12,224 bases of DNA from Clostridia bacterium (GCA_017522515.1 JAFWZH010000079.1:1-12224); one strand, 5' to 3'; counted from the first letter of the stretch, positions 1 to 6,191 are shown. Numbers and translations are program-made. Notes: generated from the letters alone by a model not told the origin.

Positions 1-879
1 ATTGCTTATCTCCTCGGCTACCGAATACGGCTCAATAGTCTGTACCCTGAAGCGCTTTGCAGCAGTGCTTGTCCACGAAACATTACTGTTGTCCCTGTTT
101 GTTTCGGCCCAATTGCCATTGCACACCTTGAGAGCCATATCCTTCAGTTCCTGGGGTAATGCCTGATATGCCGACGAGGCAACCAGTGCGCTCTGCGACT
201 TGTAAGCACTGCGCAACTCGGTACAAAGGTTATCGGTAAAGAGAGTGTTAAGGTAGCCTTGGAACTCATCCTTGCGGTTTGCCATATTCTCAAACTCGGC
301 CAATTTGTTCCATTGGGCCTGCACATCGACACCCGACACTACCTCGATACTCCATAATGATGCATCGGCGGAGCCCATCCAACTGACACAAGTTCCCGAA
401 GCATCACAATGCAGTTTATCGTAGTAATAATCGGTGTTGCCGGTTTTCTTGTTATCCACGCCCAATGTATAATAACCATCTCTTTCAGCCTCCCATAATT
501 CTGTGGTGAACTTGGTATCCTCGCCGTTATACTGCTCTGTATATGTACCTGTGTTTTTCACGGTACTCCAAAGAGACGAGGGGTTATTGTTGCCCTGCAG
601 ATAGCGGCCGTTACTGAGATTGCGCAGCCTGACCTTGTAGCCAATGGGGATTGCATTGTATGAACGCGCCTCTACATACCAAAGTTGCGAATAGTCGGCA
701 CTGTTGCGGTCAACACAACTGATTTTAGAGGCATTGGCGGCCGCAGCTTTTCCTGTACTCTTGTTCACAAGCTGTATTACCGTTCCTTTGCCGAACTGCG
801 CAGAAGAGCACTGCGGCACAAACAGGAAAGATAAAAACGCCACAACTGCGATAAGAAAACTCCTTGCATTCATAGTCAT
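1..879 (-). CDS. Secreted protein with ricin-like N-terminal domain, 3' part outside window
   Basis: The reading frame is open from 879 down to the first base of the window, so the C-terminal part is missing; 293 codons are visible. It starts MTMNARSFLIAVVAFLSF, with a signal peptide ending near SSA-Q (Sec export). A second in-frame ATG at 873 is equally possible. Residues about 33-160 look like a beta-trefoil (ricin/fascin type) carbohydrate-binding domain: repeated QLWYVE, YKVRLRNLSNGRYLQG and SLWSIEVV segments. A helical stretch follows and then a YRV/FRV-x-YxPYS-type stretch (FRVQTIEPYS) near the edge. That layout reminds me of the N-terminal part of Bacteroidales M60-like (mucin-binding) metallopeptidases, but the catalytic region is not in the window, so this is only a guess. 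The gene is divergent from mscL and separated from it by 338 bases. Confidence 0.8.
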   Translation of the reverse strand, partial: MTMNARSFLIAVVAFLSFLFVPQCSSAQFGKGTVIQLVNKSTGKAAAANASKISCVDRNSADYSQLWYVEARSYNAIPIGYKVRLRNLSNGRYLQGNNNPSSLWSTVKNTGTYTEQYNGEDTKFTTELWEAERDGYYTLGVDNKKTGNTDYYYDKLHCDASGTCVSWMGSADASLWSIEVVSGVDVQAQWNKLAEFENMANRKDEFQGYLNTLFTDNLCTELRSAYKSQSALVASSAYQALPQELKDMALKVCNGNWAETNRDNSNVSWTSTAAKRFRVQTIEPYSVAEEISN

Positions 880-941
880 ATGCTTTTAATTGTTCATGAT
901 AGCACACAACGGAGCACATGCCCCATTATTTGTACATTATG

Positions 942-949
942 CAAAAATA
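942..949 (-). promoter_or_regulatory. Bacteroidetes -7 element for the leftward secreted-protein gene
   Basis: On the minus strand this reads TATTTTTG, matching TAnnTTTG, about 63 bases upstream of the start codon. No clean -33 TTTG is seen at the right spacing. The rest of the 880-1217 gap is AT-rich, with no gene seen. Confidence 0.4.
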
Positions 950-1140
950 ACATTTTTAAGGGAAAAACATGCAAGTGACAAAAATATTTGAATATCAGAA
1001 CATGGAAATATGACAAATATAACAAGATGAACACATCTTGCACATCCCTACATTCATCCCACATAAATGCAGGAAACTGCATATTCAATCGTATATTTAT
1101 ATTTTCAAGGCTGCATTTTAAAAATAAATTTAACAGTTTC

Positions 1141-1171
1141 TTACTTATTTACATAAATCTTTTTATCTTTG
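1141..1171 (+). promoter_or_regulatory. mscL promoter
   Basis: TATCTTTG at 1164-1171 is a perfect TAnnTTTG -7 element. A weak -33 (TTAC, 1141-1144) lies 19 bases upstream. It predicts a leader of roughly 40 bases before the ATG at 1218. Confidence 0.65.
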
Positions 1172-1217
1172 CACGCAAATTTCGCAGAGAATCATTAACC
1201 TTAAAAATAGAACAACA

Positions 1218-1658
1218 ATGGGATTCATTAAAGATTTCAAAGCCTTCGCAATGAAAGGCAACGTAGTTGACATGGCTGTCGGTGTTATCATCGGTGGCGC
1301 ATTCGGCAAGATTGTGACATCATTGGTAAACGACATCATCATGCCACTTATCAGTACTCTTATGGGCGATGTTGACATCAAGACTGCAAAGTACATTTTT
1401 GAAGAGGCTGTAATGGAAGGCGACAAGGTTGTAAAGCCCGAGGTTGCACTCCTTTACGGAAACTTTGCACAGACTGTAGTTGACTTCCTCATCATTGCAC
1501 TGTCAATCTTTGTAACAATCCGCGTCATAACCAAGCTCACCGAGAAAAGAAAGAAAGAGGAAGCCGCTGCTCCTGCTGCACCGGCACCTGCTCCGCAGCC
1601 AAGCGCTGAAGAGAAGCTTCTCACCGAAATTCGCGACCTATTGAAGGAGAAGAAATAA
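1218..1658 (+). CDS. mscL: Large-conductance mechanosensitive channel MscL
   Basis: A 146-residue inner-membrane channel that opens under membrane tension to release solutes after hypo-osmotic shock; the family forms homopentamers. The N-terminal amphipathic helix plus TM1 ([32 protein letters not shown], given here by position about 2-33) carries the pore-lining glycine/alanine pattern. NDIIMPLI follows TM1, then a periplasmic loop (about 48-78), TM2 around 84-106 ([18 protein letters not shown]) and a charged cytoplasmic tail. The tail has an Ala/Pro linker (about 117-129) and a C-terminal helix [16 protein letters not shown] that forms the family's helical bundle. Length is normal. It has its own promoter and terminator, so it is probably monocistronic despite lying just upstream of guaA. 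Confidence 0.97.
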   Translation: MGFIKDFKAFAMKGNVVDMAVGVIIGGAFGKIVTSLVNDIIMPLISTLMGDVDIKTAKYIFEEAVMEGDKVVKPEVALLYGNFAQTVVDFLIIALSIFVTIRVITKLTEKRKKEEAAAPAAPAPAPQPSAEEKLLTEIRDLLKEKK

Positions 1659-1670
1659 TAACGCCCTATT

Positions 1671-1707
1671 GAGAGTGAAGCCATGCGGTTTCACTCTCTC
1701 TTTTTTA
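1671..1707 (+). terminator. mscL intrinsic terminator
   Basis: A 12-bp stem with one G-T pair, arms 1671-1682 and 1687-1698, loop ATGC. It is followed by a T-rich run (TCTTTTTTAT) and begins 12 bases after the mscL stop. Confidence 0.9.
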
Positions 1708-1728
1708 TAAAACATTAGCAAGCGCTCT

Positions 1729-1760
1729 CTTGTCAGAAACAAGAAAAAGCAGTAACTTCG
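1729..1760 (+). promoter_or_regulatory. Probable guaA promoter
   Basis: CTTG at 1729-1732, 20 bases, then TAACTTCG at 1753-1760. This is a near match to the TTTG / TAnnTTTG consensus, with one mismatch in each box. It leaves a leader of about 28 bases before the ATG at 1795. Confidence 0.45.
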
Positions 1761-1794
1761 CAACAACATAAGAACCATCAATATATTCAAGAAT

Positions 1795-3102
1795 ATGAAA
1801 CAGGACATGATTGTCATCTTAGACCTTGGCAGCCACGAAAACACAGTGCTTGCCAGAGCCATACGCGCACTTGGAGTGTACAGCGAGATTTACCCTCACG
1901 ACATCACAACCGATGAACTCAAGGCGCTTCCCAATGTAAAAGGCATAATAATCAACGGCGGCCCTAACAATGTAATAGACGGAGTTGCCATTGATGTAAA
2001 CCACGACATTTACAGCGCAGGCTTCCCCATAATGGCAGCCGGCCACGACAAGGCGCTGTGCGATGTAAAGACAGCCCAAATAGGCAACGATGTAGAGGCC
2101 GTTAAGGAAACTGTCAAGGATTTCGTGCTCAACACATGCAAGGCCGAGAAGAACTGGAACATGACAAACTTCGTAAACGACCAGGTTGAGCTAATCCGCC
2201 GCCAGGTAGGCGACAAAAAGGTGCTGCTTGCACTCTCAGGCGGTGTTGACAGCTCTGTAGTAGCAGCCCTTCTGCTCAAGGCTATTGGCGAGAACCTTGT
2301 ATGCGTGCATGTAAACCACGGCCTCATGCGCAAAGGCGAAAGCGAAGCTGTTGTTGACGTATTCAGCAAGCAGCTCTGCGCAAACCTTGTATACGTTGAC
2401 GCTACCGACCGCTTCCTTGGCAAGCTCGAAGGCGTTGCCGACCCCGAGGAGAAGCGCAAGATTATAGGCGGCGAGTTCATACGCGTATTTGAAGAGGAAG
2501 CGCGCAAGCTCCACGGAATAGATTTCCTGGGACAGGGAACAATCTACCCCGACATTGTAGAGAGCGGCACAAAAACAGCAAAAATGGTAAAGTCGCACCA
2601 CAACGTAGGCGGCCTGCCCGAAGACCTCCAGTTCCAGCTTGTAGAGCCAATACGCCAGCTCTTTAAAGACGAAGTGCGCGCATGCGGCCTTGAGCTTGGC
2701 CTGCCATACGACATGGTATACCGCCAGCCGTTCCCAGGCCCAGGTCTTGGAGTACGCTGCCTGGGCGCCATAACCCGCGACCGTCTTGAAGCACTGCGCG
2801 AAGCAGACGCAATCCTCCGCGAAGAGTTCAAAACCGCCGGCCTCGACAAGAAAGTATGGCAATACTTCACAGTAGTCCCCGACTTCAAGTCAGTAGGCGT
2901 ACGCAACAACGCACGCTCCTACGACTGGCCCGTAATCATCCGCGCCGTGAACACAGTAGACGCAATGACAGCAACCATAGAGCAGATTGAATGGCCCATC
3001 CTGATGAAAATCACCGACCGCATTCTGGCCGAAGTGCCCAACATCAACCGCGTCTGCTACGACCTCTCCCCCAAGCCAAGCGCTACTATTGAGTGGGAGT
3101 AA
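1795..3102 (+). CDS. guaA: GMP synthase with degenerate glutaminase domain
   Basis: Converts XMP to GMP using ATP and an amino donor, the last step of guanine nucleotide synthesis (cytosol). It is 435 residues against about 510-525 for usual GuaA. The N-terminal class-I amidotransferase domain is recognisable (IVILDLGSHENTVLARAIRALGVYSE, IIINGGP) up to residue 80. There the nucleophile segment GVCYGMQ is replaced by AAGHDKA (Cys to Gly83). The following 80 or so residues with the catalytic His and Glu are absent. The ATP-pyrophosphatase domain is intact: P-loop SGGVDSS (148-154), QGTIYPDIVES, KSHHNVGGLP. The C-terminal dimerisation domain is also intact (RQPFPGPGLGVR, ending KPSATIEWE). I infer ammonia-dependent activity, or a partner glutaminase elsewhere. 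The reading frame is clean, so this is a domain loss, not a frameshift. The stop lies inside the terminator stem. Confidence 0.95.
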   Translation: MKQDMIVILDLGSHENTVLARAIRALGVYSEIYPHDITTDELKALPNVKGIIINGGPNNVIDGVAIDVNHDIYSAGFPIMAAGHDKALCDVKTAQIGNDVEAVKETVKDFVLNTCKAEKNWNMTNFVNDQVELIRRQVGDKKVLLALSGGVDSSVVAALLLKAIGENLVCVHVNHGLMRKGESEAVVDVFSKQLCANLVYVDATDRFLGKLEGVADPEEKRKIIGGEFIRVFEEEARKLHGIDFLGQGTIYPDIVESGTKTAKMVKSHHNVGGLPEDLQFQLVEPIRQLFKDEVRACGLELGLPYDMVYRQPFPGPGLGVRCLGAITRDRLEALREADAILREEFKTAGLDKKVWQYFTVVPDFKSVGVRNNARSYDWPVIIRAVNTVDAMTATIEQIEWPILMKITDRILAEVPNINRVCYDLSPKPSATIEWE

Positions 3103-3166
3103 CAAAAAAAGAGCCTTTCGGCTCTTTTTTTGTTACTCCCACCGAGCTAATCGCAGAGCCATAGGT
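3091..3166 (+). repeat. Composite repeat, copy 1 (guaA 3' end)
   Basis: Starts with GAGTGGGAGTAA (the last three codons and stop of guaA), then the terminator hairpin, then CCGAGC-n-AATCGCAGAGCCATAGG. The same order occurs at 5991-6069. The flanking parts are nearly identical, whereas the inside of the hairpin differs but keeps full pairing. It could be an attachment-site duplication or a dispersed hairpin element. Confidence 0.75.
3093..3142 (+). terminator. guaA terminator, perfect 23-bp inverted repeat
   Basis: Arms 3093-3115 and 3120-3142 pair perfectly around a TTTC loop. The stem contains A7/T7 and so can act in both directions. The left arm includes the last codons and the stop of guaA. 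A related hairpin with compensating changes lies at 5996-6043. Confidence 0.9.
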
Positions 3167-3225
3167 CACGCGAAGTGCCGCAAGGTGGCACCGCGTGGGT
3201 GGCACTTGCGAAGCAACTGCGATTA
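3148..3225. repeat. Hairpin domain closed by TAATCGCAG/CTGCGATTA, contains module A
   Basis: Arms 3148-3156 and 3217-3225 are a perfect 9-bp inverted repeat. Inside is hairpin module A: outer stem CACGCG (3167-3172) with CGCGTG (3192-3197), a two-base AA bulge on the 5' side, and inner stem GTGCC (3175-3179) with GGCAC (3187-3191). A competing pairing also exists (CGAAGTGCC at 3171-3179 with GGCACTTGCG at 3201-3210). A second copy at 6053-6117 keeps the closing stem with one G-T wobble. Purpose unknown. Confidence 0.7.
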
Positions 3226-3227
3226 GG

Positions 3228-3254
3228 TCAATGGGATGGCCCCAAAGGGGACAA
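3228..3254 (+). repeat. 27-base direct repeat, copy 1
   Basis: Core TCAATGGGATG...CCCCAAAGGGGACAA with a CCCC-AAA-GGGG hairpin. It matches 3476-3502 with a single mismatch. Each copy follows a CACGCG hairpin module (A or C). Confidence 0.85.
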
Positions 3255-3301
3255 ACATTTTAATATAAAAATGGCCTATATAGAAATTATAGCAGTTAGT
3301 C

Positions 3302-3332
3302 GCACGCAGCACAGCTGAAAGTTGTGCCGTGC
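3302..3332. repeat. Hairpin module B
   Basis: Outer stem GCACG (3302-3306) with CGTGC (3328-3332). A two-base CA bulge on the 5' side is followed by inner stem GCACAGC (3309-3315) with GTTGTGC (3321-3327), one G-T pair, loop TGAAA. Same plan as modules A and C but different stem bases. Further small hairpins follow: 3341-3355, 3372-3384 and 3393-3409. Confidence 0.7.
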
Positions 3333-3410
3333 GGGATACGGTTGCCATCGGCAACAACGATAACTTCAATTATCGCGAAGCGATGATAGAGGCCATTGTT
3401 TAGCAATGGT

Positions 3411-3443
3411 CACGCGCAGCATAGCCAAAGGTTATGCCGCGTG
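3411..3443. repeat. Hairpin module C
   Basis: Outer stem CACGCG (3411-3416) with CGCGTG (3438-3443), a CA bulge, and inner stem GCATAGCC (3419-3426) with GGTTATGC (3430-3437), loop AAA. It is flanked on the left by hairpin CCATTG/CAATGG (3393-3409) and on the right by direct-repeat copy 2. The 3103-3574 gap holds no convincing gene. Confidence 0.7.
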
Positions 3444-3475
3444 GGTTGCGATTGTCAAAGACAAAAACAATGGAC

Positions 3476-3502
3476 TCAATGGGATGACCCCAAAGGGGAC
3501 AA
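3476..3502 (+). repeat. 27-base direct repeat, copy 2
   Basis: Matches 3228-3254 with one mismatch (A for G before CCCC). It lies 33 bases downstream of module C, as copy 1 lies 31 bases downstream of module A, so the duplicated unit is hairpin plus this repeat. Confidence 0.85.
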
Positions 3503-3522
3503 CAGCAATAACATTTATAATG

Positions 3523-3552
3523 AAAAAAGAAGAGCCGAAGCTCTTCTTTTTT
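3523..3552. terminator. Bidirectional terminator ending the DUF3037 operon
   Basis: A perfect 13-bp stem, arms 3523-3535 and 3540-3552, loop CGAA, with A6/T6 at its base. It lies 22 bases past the stop of the leftward DUF3037 gene and can also stop rightward transcription from guaA and the hairpin array. Confidence 0.85.
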
Positions 3553-3574
3553 GTTTTATTCACAAGGTGTTTTT

Positions 3575-3922
3575 TTAACCCACCTTTACATATGTATCAT
3601 ACAACCATTGTTTACTCTTTTCATTTGCCTCCAAATCTATCCATTGCAATTTTGAAATAGATAGTAAATTATTAGAGTATCGTGATAAATAATTGACTAT
3701 ACCTTCTGAAGGTATTTTATTATTCCTAGACAATCCTCTAACAACCCTTCCAACAAAGTCGTATTCCTTCTTAGAATACAAACTTTTCAAGACTTGCAGC
3801 TTCTTGTTTGAGTATTTAACAGAAATATTTTCACCATCAACAACAATGACTCCAAGACTTAATCGTTCAGAAATCTCGGGTCTAATTTCACCAAAAATTA
3901 TGCTATATTGCAACTTATTCAT
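3575..3922 (-). CDS. DUF3037 family protein, partner of HipA-like kinase
   Basis: 115 residues. The start MNKLQYSIIFGEIRPEISERLSLGVIVVDGE fits the DUF3037 pattern (a YSI strand, then a loop, then an E-x-x-x-G-V-hydrophobic strand). The remainder is helical (SGKKEYDFVGRVVRGLSRNN-like segment at about 50-68). Families of this type are commonly encoded directly next to HipA_2-type kinases, as here: its start overlaps the kinase stop by 8 bases, implying translational coupling. The biochemical role is unknown; it may act as modulator or antitoxin-like partner of the kinase (inference). The GC content is clearly lower than that of guaA, which suggests acquired DNA. Confidence 0.75.
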   Translation of the reverse strand: MNKLQYSIIFGEIRPEISERLSLGVIVVDGENISVKYSNKKLQVLKSLYSKKEYDFVGRVVRGLSRNNKIPSEGIVNYLSRYSNNLLSISKLQWIDLEANEKSKQWLYDTYVKVG

Positions 3923-4778
3923 TTATATTATCATTTAAACATTCAACAAAATTCGTCCACACTTCATCCATCCACGATTCATCAAACAGTTGCATCAGTT
4001 TATTAAGTATAATATCATTATCAACTTTCCATTCTAATGGTATTTTCGAAATCATACTTTCAAGCACACCTCTGCAATTACCAACCGACTTTCTATAATA
4101 GTCATCCAACCCTACAGCAACAGCCCTAATTTCATTCTTTGAATATCTATTTATAAATTGTTTGAAAATTTCTGCATACAATATCGTATCTGTCATTGTC
4201 AATTGACACATAGGATATTCAAATGTCGAGGTATTGAATATTCCGCCATAATCAATAGAAACAAGTTCATCGCATTTAACATCGTACAGCAAATTTGCAT
4301 TGTTATATGTACGGTCTTCATTTGCTACCCAAAAGTCAAAAAGAGCAATCTTTAGCAATTGCACAAGAACTTTTTTTGACAGTTGTATATGACTATACGT
4401 TGTCTGTGTAATATCAACAACACTATCGAGCATCATATACCCCAACGCAGGTGCAGTACGGATACAATTTGTCGATAAAAAATTACTCCAATGCTCAGCC
4501 TTGATTTTCACCAAGTTCATTTTCGGAGAACGGATATTCCATTTTTCAACAAGATGAGAACCAATGAATTCACACACAAGCTTATACGCAGGATTTAAAG
4601 AACGCATATACTTACACACATACTCATTCTTGTCGCTGCACATTACAAGAACAGGATATTCTCCTGTTTCATACTGTTTTTGAATATCCTTGATACTATC
4701 GAGCATATTTTGACACGTAGAATTATAATGATTGAAGCATATATATAACACGAACAACTGAGAAATATCGAAAATCAT
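3915..4778 (-). CDS. HipA-like (HipA_2) Ser/Thr kinase
   Basis: 287 residues, probably a cytosolic protein kinase distantly related to the toxin HipA. N-lobe: YPVLVMCSDKNEYVCKYM, with candidate ATP lysine K56. Catalytic loop: DFWVANEDRTYNNANLL, with D155 and N160 spaced as the catalytic Asp/Asn of HipA. Metal-binding motif: SIDYGG, with D176 in place of DFG. It is shorter than HipA (about 440) because the HipA N-terminal subdomain is missing, as is usual for the HipA_2 group. Start 4778 is chosen because a -7 element at 4825-4832 gives a leader of about 35 bases; M25 (4706) is an alternative that removes a non-conserved hydrophobic stretch. No HipB-like repressor is seen, and the partner is the overlapping DUF3037 gene. 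Confidence 0.8.
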   Translation of the reverse strand: MIFDISQLFVLYICFNHYNSTCQNMLDSIKDIQKQYETGEYPVLVMCSDKNEYVCKYMRSLNPAYKLVCEFIGSHLVEKWNIRSPKMNLVKIKAEHWSNFLSTNCIRTAPALGYMMLDSVVDITQTTYSHIQLSKKVLVQLLKIALFDFWVANEDRTYNNANLLYDVKCDELVSIDYGGIFNTSTFEYPMCQLTMTDTILYAEIFKQFINRYSKNEIRAVAVGLDDYYRKSVGNCRGVLESMISKIPLEWKVDNDIILNKLMQLFDESWMDEVWTNFVECLNDNINE

Positions 4779-4824
4779 TCAATATTTTTCAATGCAAGTG
4801 CAAACCAAATTCCCGATTTTACCG

Positions 4825-4832
4825 CAAATATA
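4825..4832 (-). promoter_or_regulatory. -7 element of the HipA-like/DUF3037 operon
   Basis: The minus strand reads TATATTTG, a perfect TAnnTTTG, about 47 bases upstream of the ATG at 4778. No clear -33 TTTG was found. Confidence 0.5.
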
Positions 4833-5002
4833 AATAAAAAACTTTTTGCTGACATACTTAATTAACCATTTTTACTATTATGTCTTAAATCTTAAAGCGC
4901 GGTTATTCTGTACGAAACACAGCAAAGTTATCAAGCGTTAGCGTTAGTACAGCGCAGAGAGTGAAAAGAGAGTTCAGTATTTAATTTGAATTTTGTTTAT
5001 AT

Positions 5003-5035
5003 GTTATTGCTCCCGGCTTCGCCAGGAGCAATAAC
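5003..5035. terminator. Strong isolated hairpin, terminator-like
   Basis: GTTATTGCTCC (5003-5013) pairs with GGAGCAATAAC (5025-5035); after one C-A mismatch, GGC/GCC closes a TTC loop. It is followed by TTTATT. There is no gene just upstream on the + strand: 4833-5002 holds nothing I recognise. It may end a small unrecognised + transcript or insulate the following RNA promoter. Confidence 0.5.
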
Positions 5036-5140
5036 TTTATTCAAAAATATATTCCATTTTAACGAATGCATTAAATTATTTGGTTATATTTAAGTTTGTT
5101 GAATGTAGGCGGCGCTCATTGTAAAATAATTGCAAATAAA

Positions 5141-5173
5141 TTTGCATTATTTCATTCGCTTGCACTACATTTG
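5141..5173 (+). promoter_or_regulatory. Promoter of structured RNA copy 1
   Basis: TTTG at 5141-5144, 21 bases, TACATTTG at 5166-5173. This is a full match to the Bacteroidetes vegetative promoter, and transcription should start near 5180. Confidence 0.8.
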
Positions 5174-5179
5174 CGAAGT

Positions 5180-5368
5180 AATTGGTTATTTATCCATTTA
5201 CAAGACATTTGAAAATATTTGCTCAATCGCTCTCGAATCACCACCTCGAAATAGAAACGAGCAAAAGAATATACAATTGGGTTTGTACCTATGGGTGCAG
5301 ACTGAACCATTGTATATTCGGCTTGTGGTGAGCCTGAGAGCGTTGGCGAAAGTCTGCGCTTTTCTTTT
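5180..5368 (+). ncRNA. Structured RNA, copy 1 (paralogue at 8027-8219)
   Basis: Predicted from a perfect promoter to a T-rich end (CTTTTCTTTTAT). Stems read directly: P1 CGCTCTC (5228-5234) with GAGAGCG (5336-5342); P2 TCACCAC (5238-5244) with GTGGTGA (5325-5331); small hairpin CTCG/CGAG (5245-5261); P4 GAATATACAAT (5267-5277) with ATTGTATATTC (5309-5319); apical TGTACC/GGTGCA (5284-5299). GTGCAGACT (5295-5303) can pair with AGTCTGCGC in the 3' tail (5351-5359), a pseudoknot that competes with the apical stem. The tail itself can fold GAAAG/CTTTTC around TCTGCG. The copy at 8027 keeps every element with different stem bases. It could be an independent small RNA or the leader of the gene starting at 5429. 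Known Bacteroidales RNA families (for example Bacteroidales-1) should be compared first. Confidence 0.8.
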
Positions 5369-5415
5369 ATAGTTAAGCAACAGACCCTTAACAAGCAACT
5401 TAATGTTTAACTATA
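5368..5415 (+). promoter_or_regulatory. Inverted repeat between RNA copy 1 and the TM2 gene
   Basis: TATAGTTAA (5368-5376) and TTAACTATA (5407-5415) form a perfect 9-bp inverted repeat. It lies 14 bases before the next start codon, so it could be an operator or a leader hairpin. Confidence 0.4.
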
Positions 5416-5428
5416 AATAATTAAAACT

Positions 5429-5875
5429 ATGGCAACATTTATCAATTGTCCGCAATGTAACAGCGAAATTTCGGATACAGCAATATCGTGTCCAAAATGC
5501 GGAGCACCTATTAACAATAAAGAAGATAAAGAAATAAAGAATAAAATTGATTTATTTATTGCGATAAACCACAAATATTTTCCTCAACATACCATACCGC
5601 AAATAAAAGAGTTATTGACCAAGAATCCCGATAAGGTTACTATGGCAATGAGTATAGAATACAAGAATCCGACAACAGCTTTTATATTAAGTTTTTTCCT
5701 TGCAGCAGGACGTATTTATATCGGTAATATAGGATTAGGTATTTTTCTGTTAATATTCGTATGGATATTTGGGTGGTTATTGATTCCTATTATTTGGAAT
5801 ATTATAGATTTATTCATCATAATGGGTGCTACACGCAAACGCAACTATAAACAGTTAATGATATTTTTACAGTAA
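5429..5875 (+). CDS. Zinc-ribbon plus TM2-domain membrane protein
   Basis: 148 residues. The N-terminal zinc ribbon has Cys7, Cys10, Cys21 and Cys24 (CPQC...CPKCGAPI). A charged linker of about 50 residues (27-78) leads to a TM2 domain from about 80 to 145. That domain has two hydrophobic helices around an AGRIYIGNIGLGIFLL turn, which resembles the G-x-x-x-FYLG turn of TM2 proteins, and then IIWNIIDLFIIMGATRKRN. This architecture is common in Bacteroidales, and its function is unknown. The gene begins 60 bases after the structured RNA and has no TAnnTTTG of its own, so its expression may depend on read-through of that RNA (inference). Its likely terminator is the hairpin at 5996-6043. Confidence 0.85.
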   Translation: MATFINCPQCNSEISDTAISCPKCGAPINNKEDKEIKNKIDLFIAINHKYFPQHTIPQIKELLTKNPDKVTMAMSIEYKNPTTAFILSFFLAAGRIYIGNIGLGIFLLIFVWIFGWLLIPIIWNIIDLFIIMGATRKRNYKQLMIFLQ

Positions 5876-5886
5876 CGAAAACTTTC

Positions 5887-5910
5887 GACACCAGTTCTTG
5901 ACACCAGTTC
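5887..5910 (+). repeat. 11-base tandem direct repeat
   Basis: GACACCAGTTC occurs at 5887-5897 and 5900-5910, a 13-base period just after the TM2 gene stop. It may be a protein-binding site or chance. Confidence 0.5.
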
Positions 5911-5990
5911 ACTCATTCAAGGACAAAATTCCGTATTAAAGTATTGATAATAAAGTTAAAATATTTAATCCAAATTTAACATATCTAGTC

Positions 5991-6118
5991 GAGTGGGAGT
6001 AATAAAAAAATGGAACCTTGCGGTTCCATTTTTTTATTACTCCTTCCGAGCGAATCGCAGAGCCATAGGCCACACCTAAATCAGGCAGGCGGTTATCAGG
6101 CCGCGAGAACTGCGGTTT
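5991..6118 (+). repeat. Composite repeat, copy 2
   Basis: GAGTGGGAGTAA, identical to the end of guaA, is followed by the hairpin, then CCGAGC-n-AATCGCAGAGCCATAGG. The closing stem AATCGCAG (6053-6060) pairs with CTGCGGTT (6110-6117), with one G-T pair. Similarity to guaA starts exactly at GAGTGGGAGTAA; upstream bases do not match. The interior (6070-6109) is diverged from copy 1. Confidence 0.75.
5996..6043. terminator. Perfect 22-bp hairpin, bidirectional terminator
   Basis: Arms 5996-6017 and 6022-6043 around a TTGC loop, with A7/T7 in the stem. Compared with the guaA terminator, several stem positions differ on both sides together, so pairing is preserved. It lies 120 bases downstream of the zinc-ribbon/TM2 gene. 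Confidence 0.85.
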
Positions 6119-6159
6119 AATATTTGAGCATCATTAAAACAGCAAAACGGTTGCAATAA

Positions 6160-6191
6160 TTTGCAAAATGCCTCTATTTGCACTAAGTTTG
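6160..6191 (+). promoter_or_regulatory. Promoter of the lipoprotein gene
   Basis: TTTG at 6160-6163, 20 bases, TAAGTTTG at 6184-6191. A full match to the consensus; predicted leader about 55 bases. Confidence 0.75.

Noticed and set aside
3091..3102. Chance match of GAGTGGGAGTAA between 3091 and 5991
   Set aside because: The match continues in order through the hairpin flanks and a 17-base segment after it, so common origin is much more likely than chance.
3143..3522. CRISPR array or integron attC sites
   Set aside because: Repeats are few, unevenly spaced and differ in sequence; no spacers of uniform length, and no integrase or cas gene.
3396..3660. Two overlapping + strand open frames in the hairpin array
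   Set aside because: Translations reflect the repeated hairpin modules and the terminator stem; no protein features.
5180..5368. 6S RNA or tmRNA identity for the structured RNA
   Set aside because: The 5' and 3' ends do not form one long closing rod and there is no tRNA-like end or tag frame; I could not confirm a named class from sequence alone.
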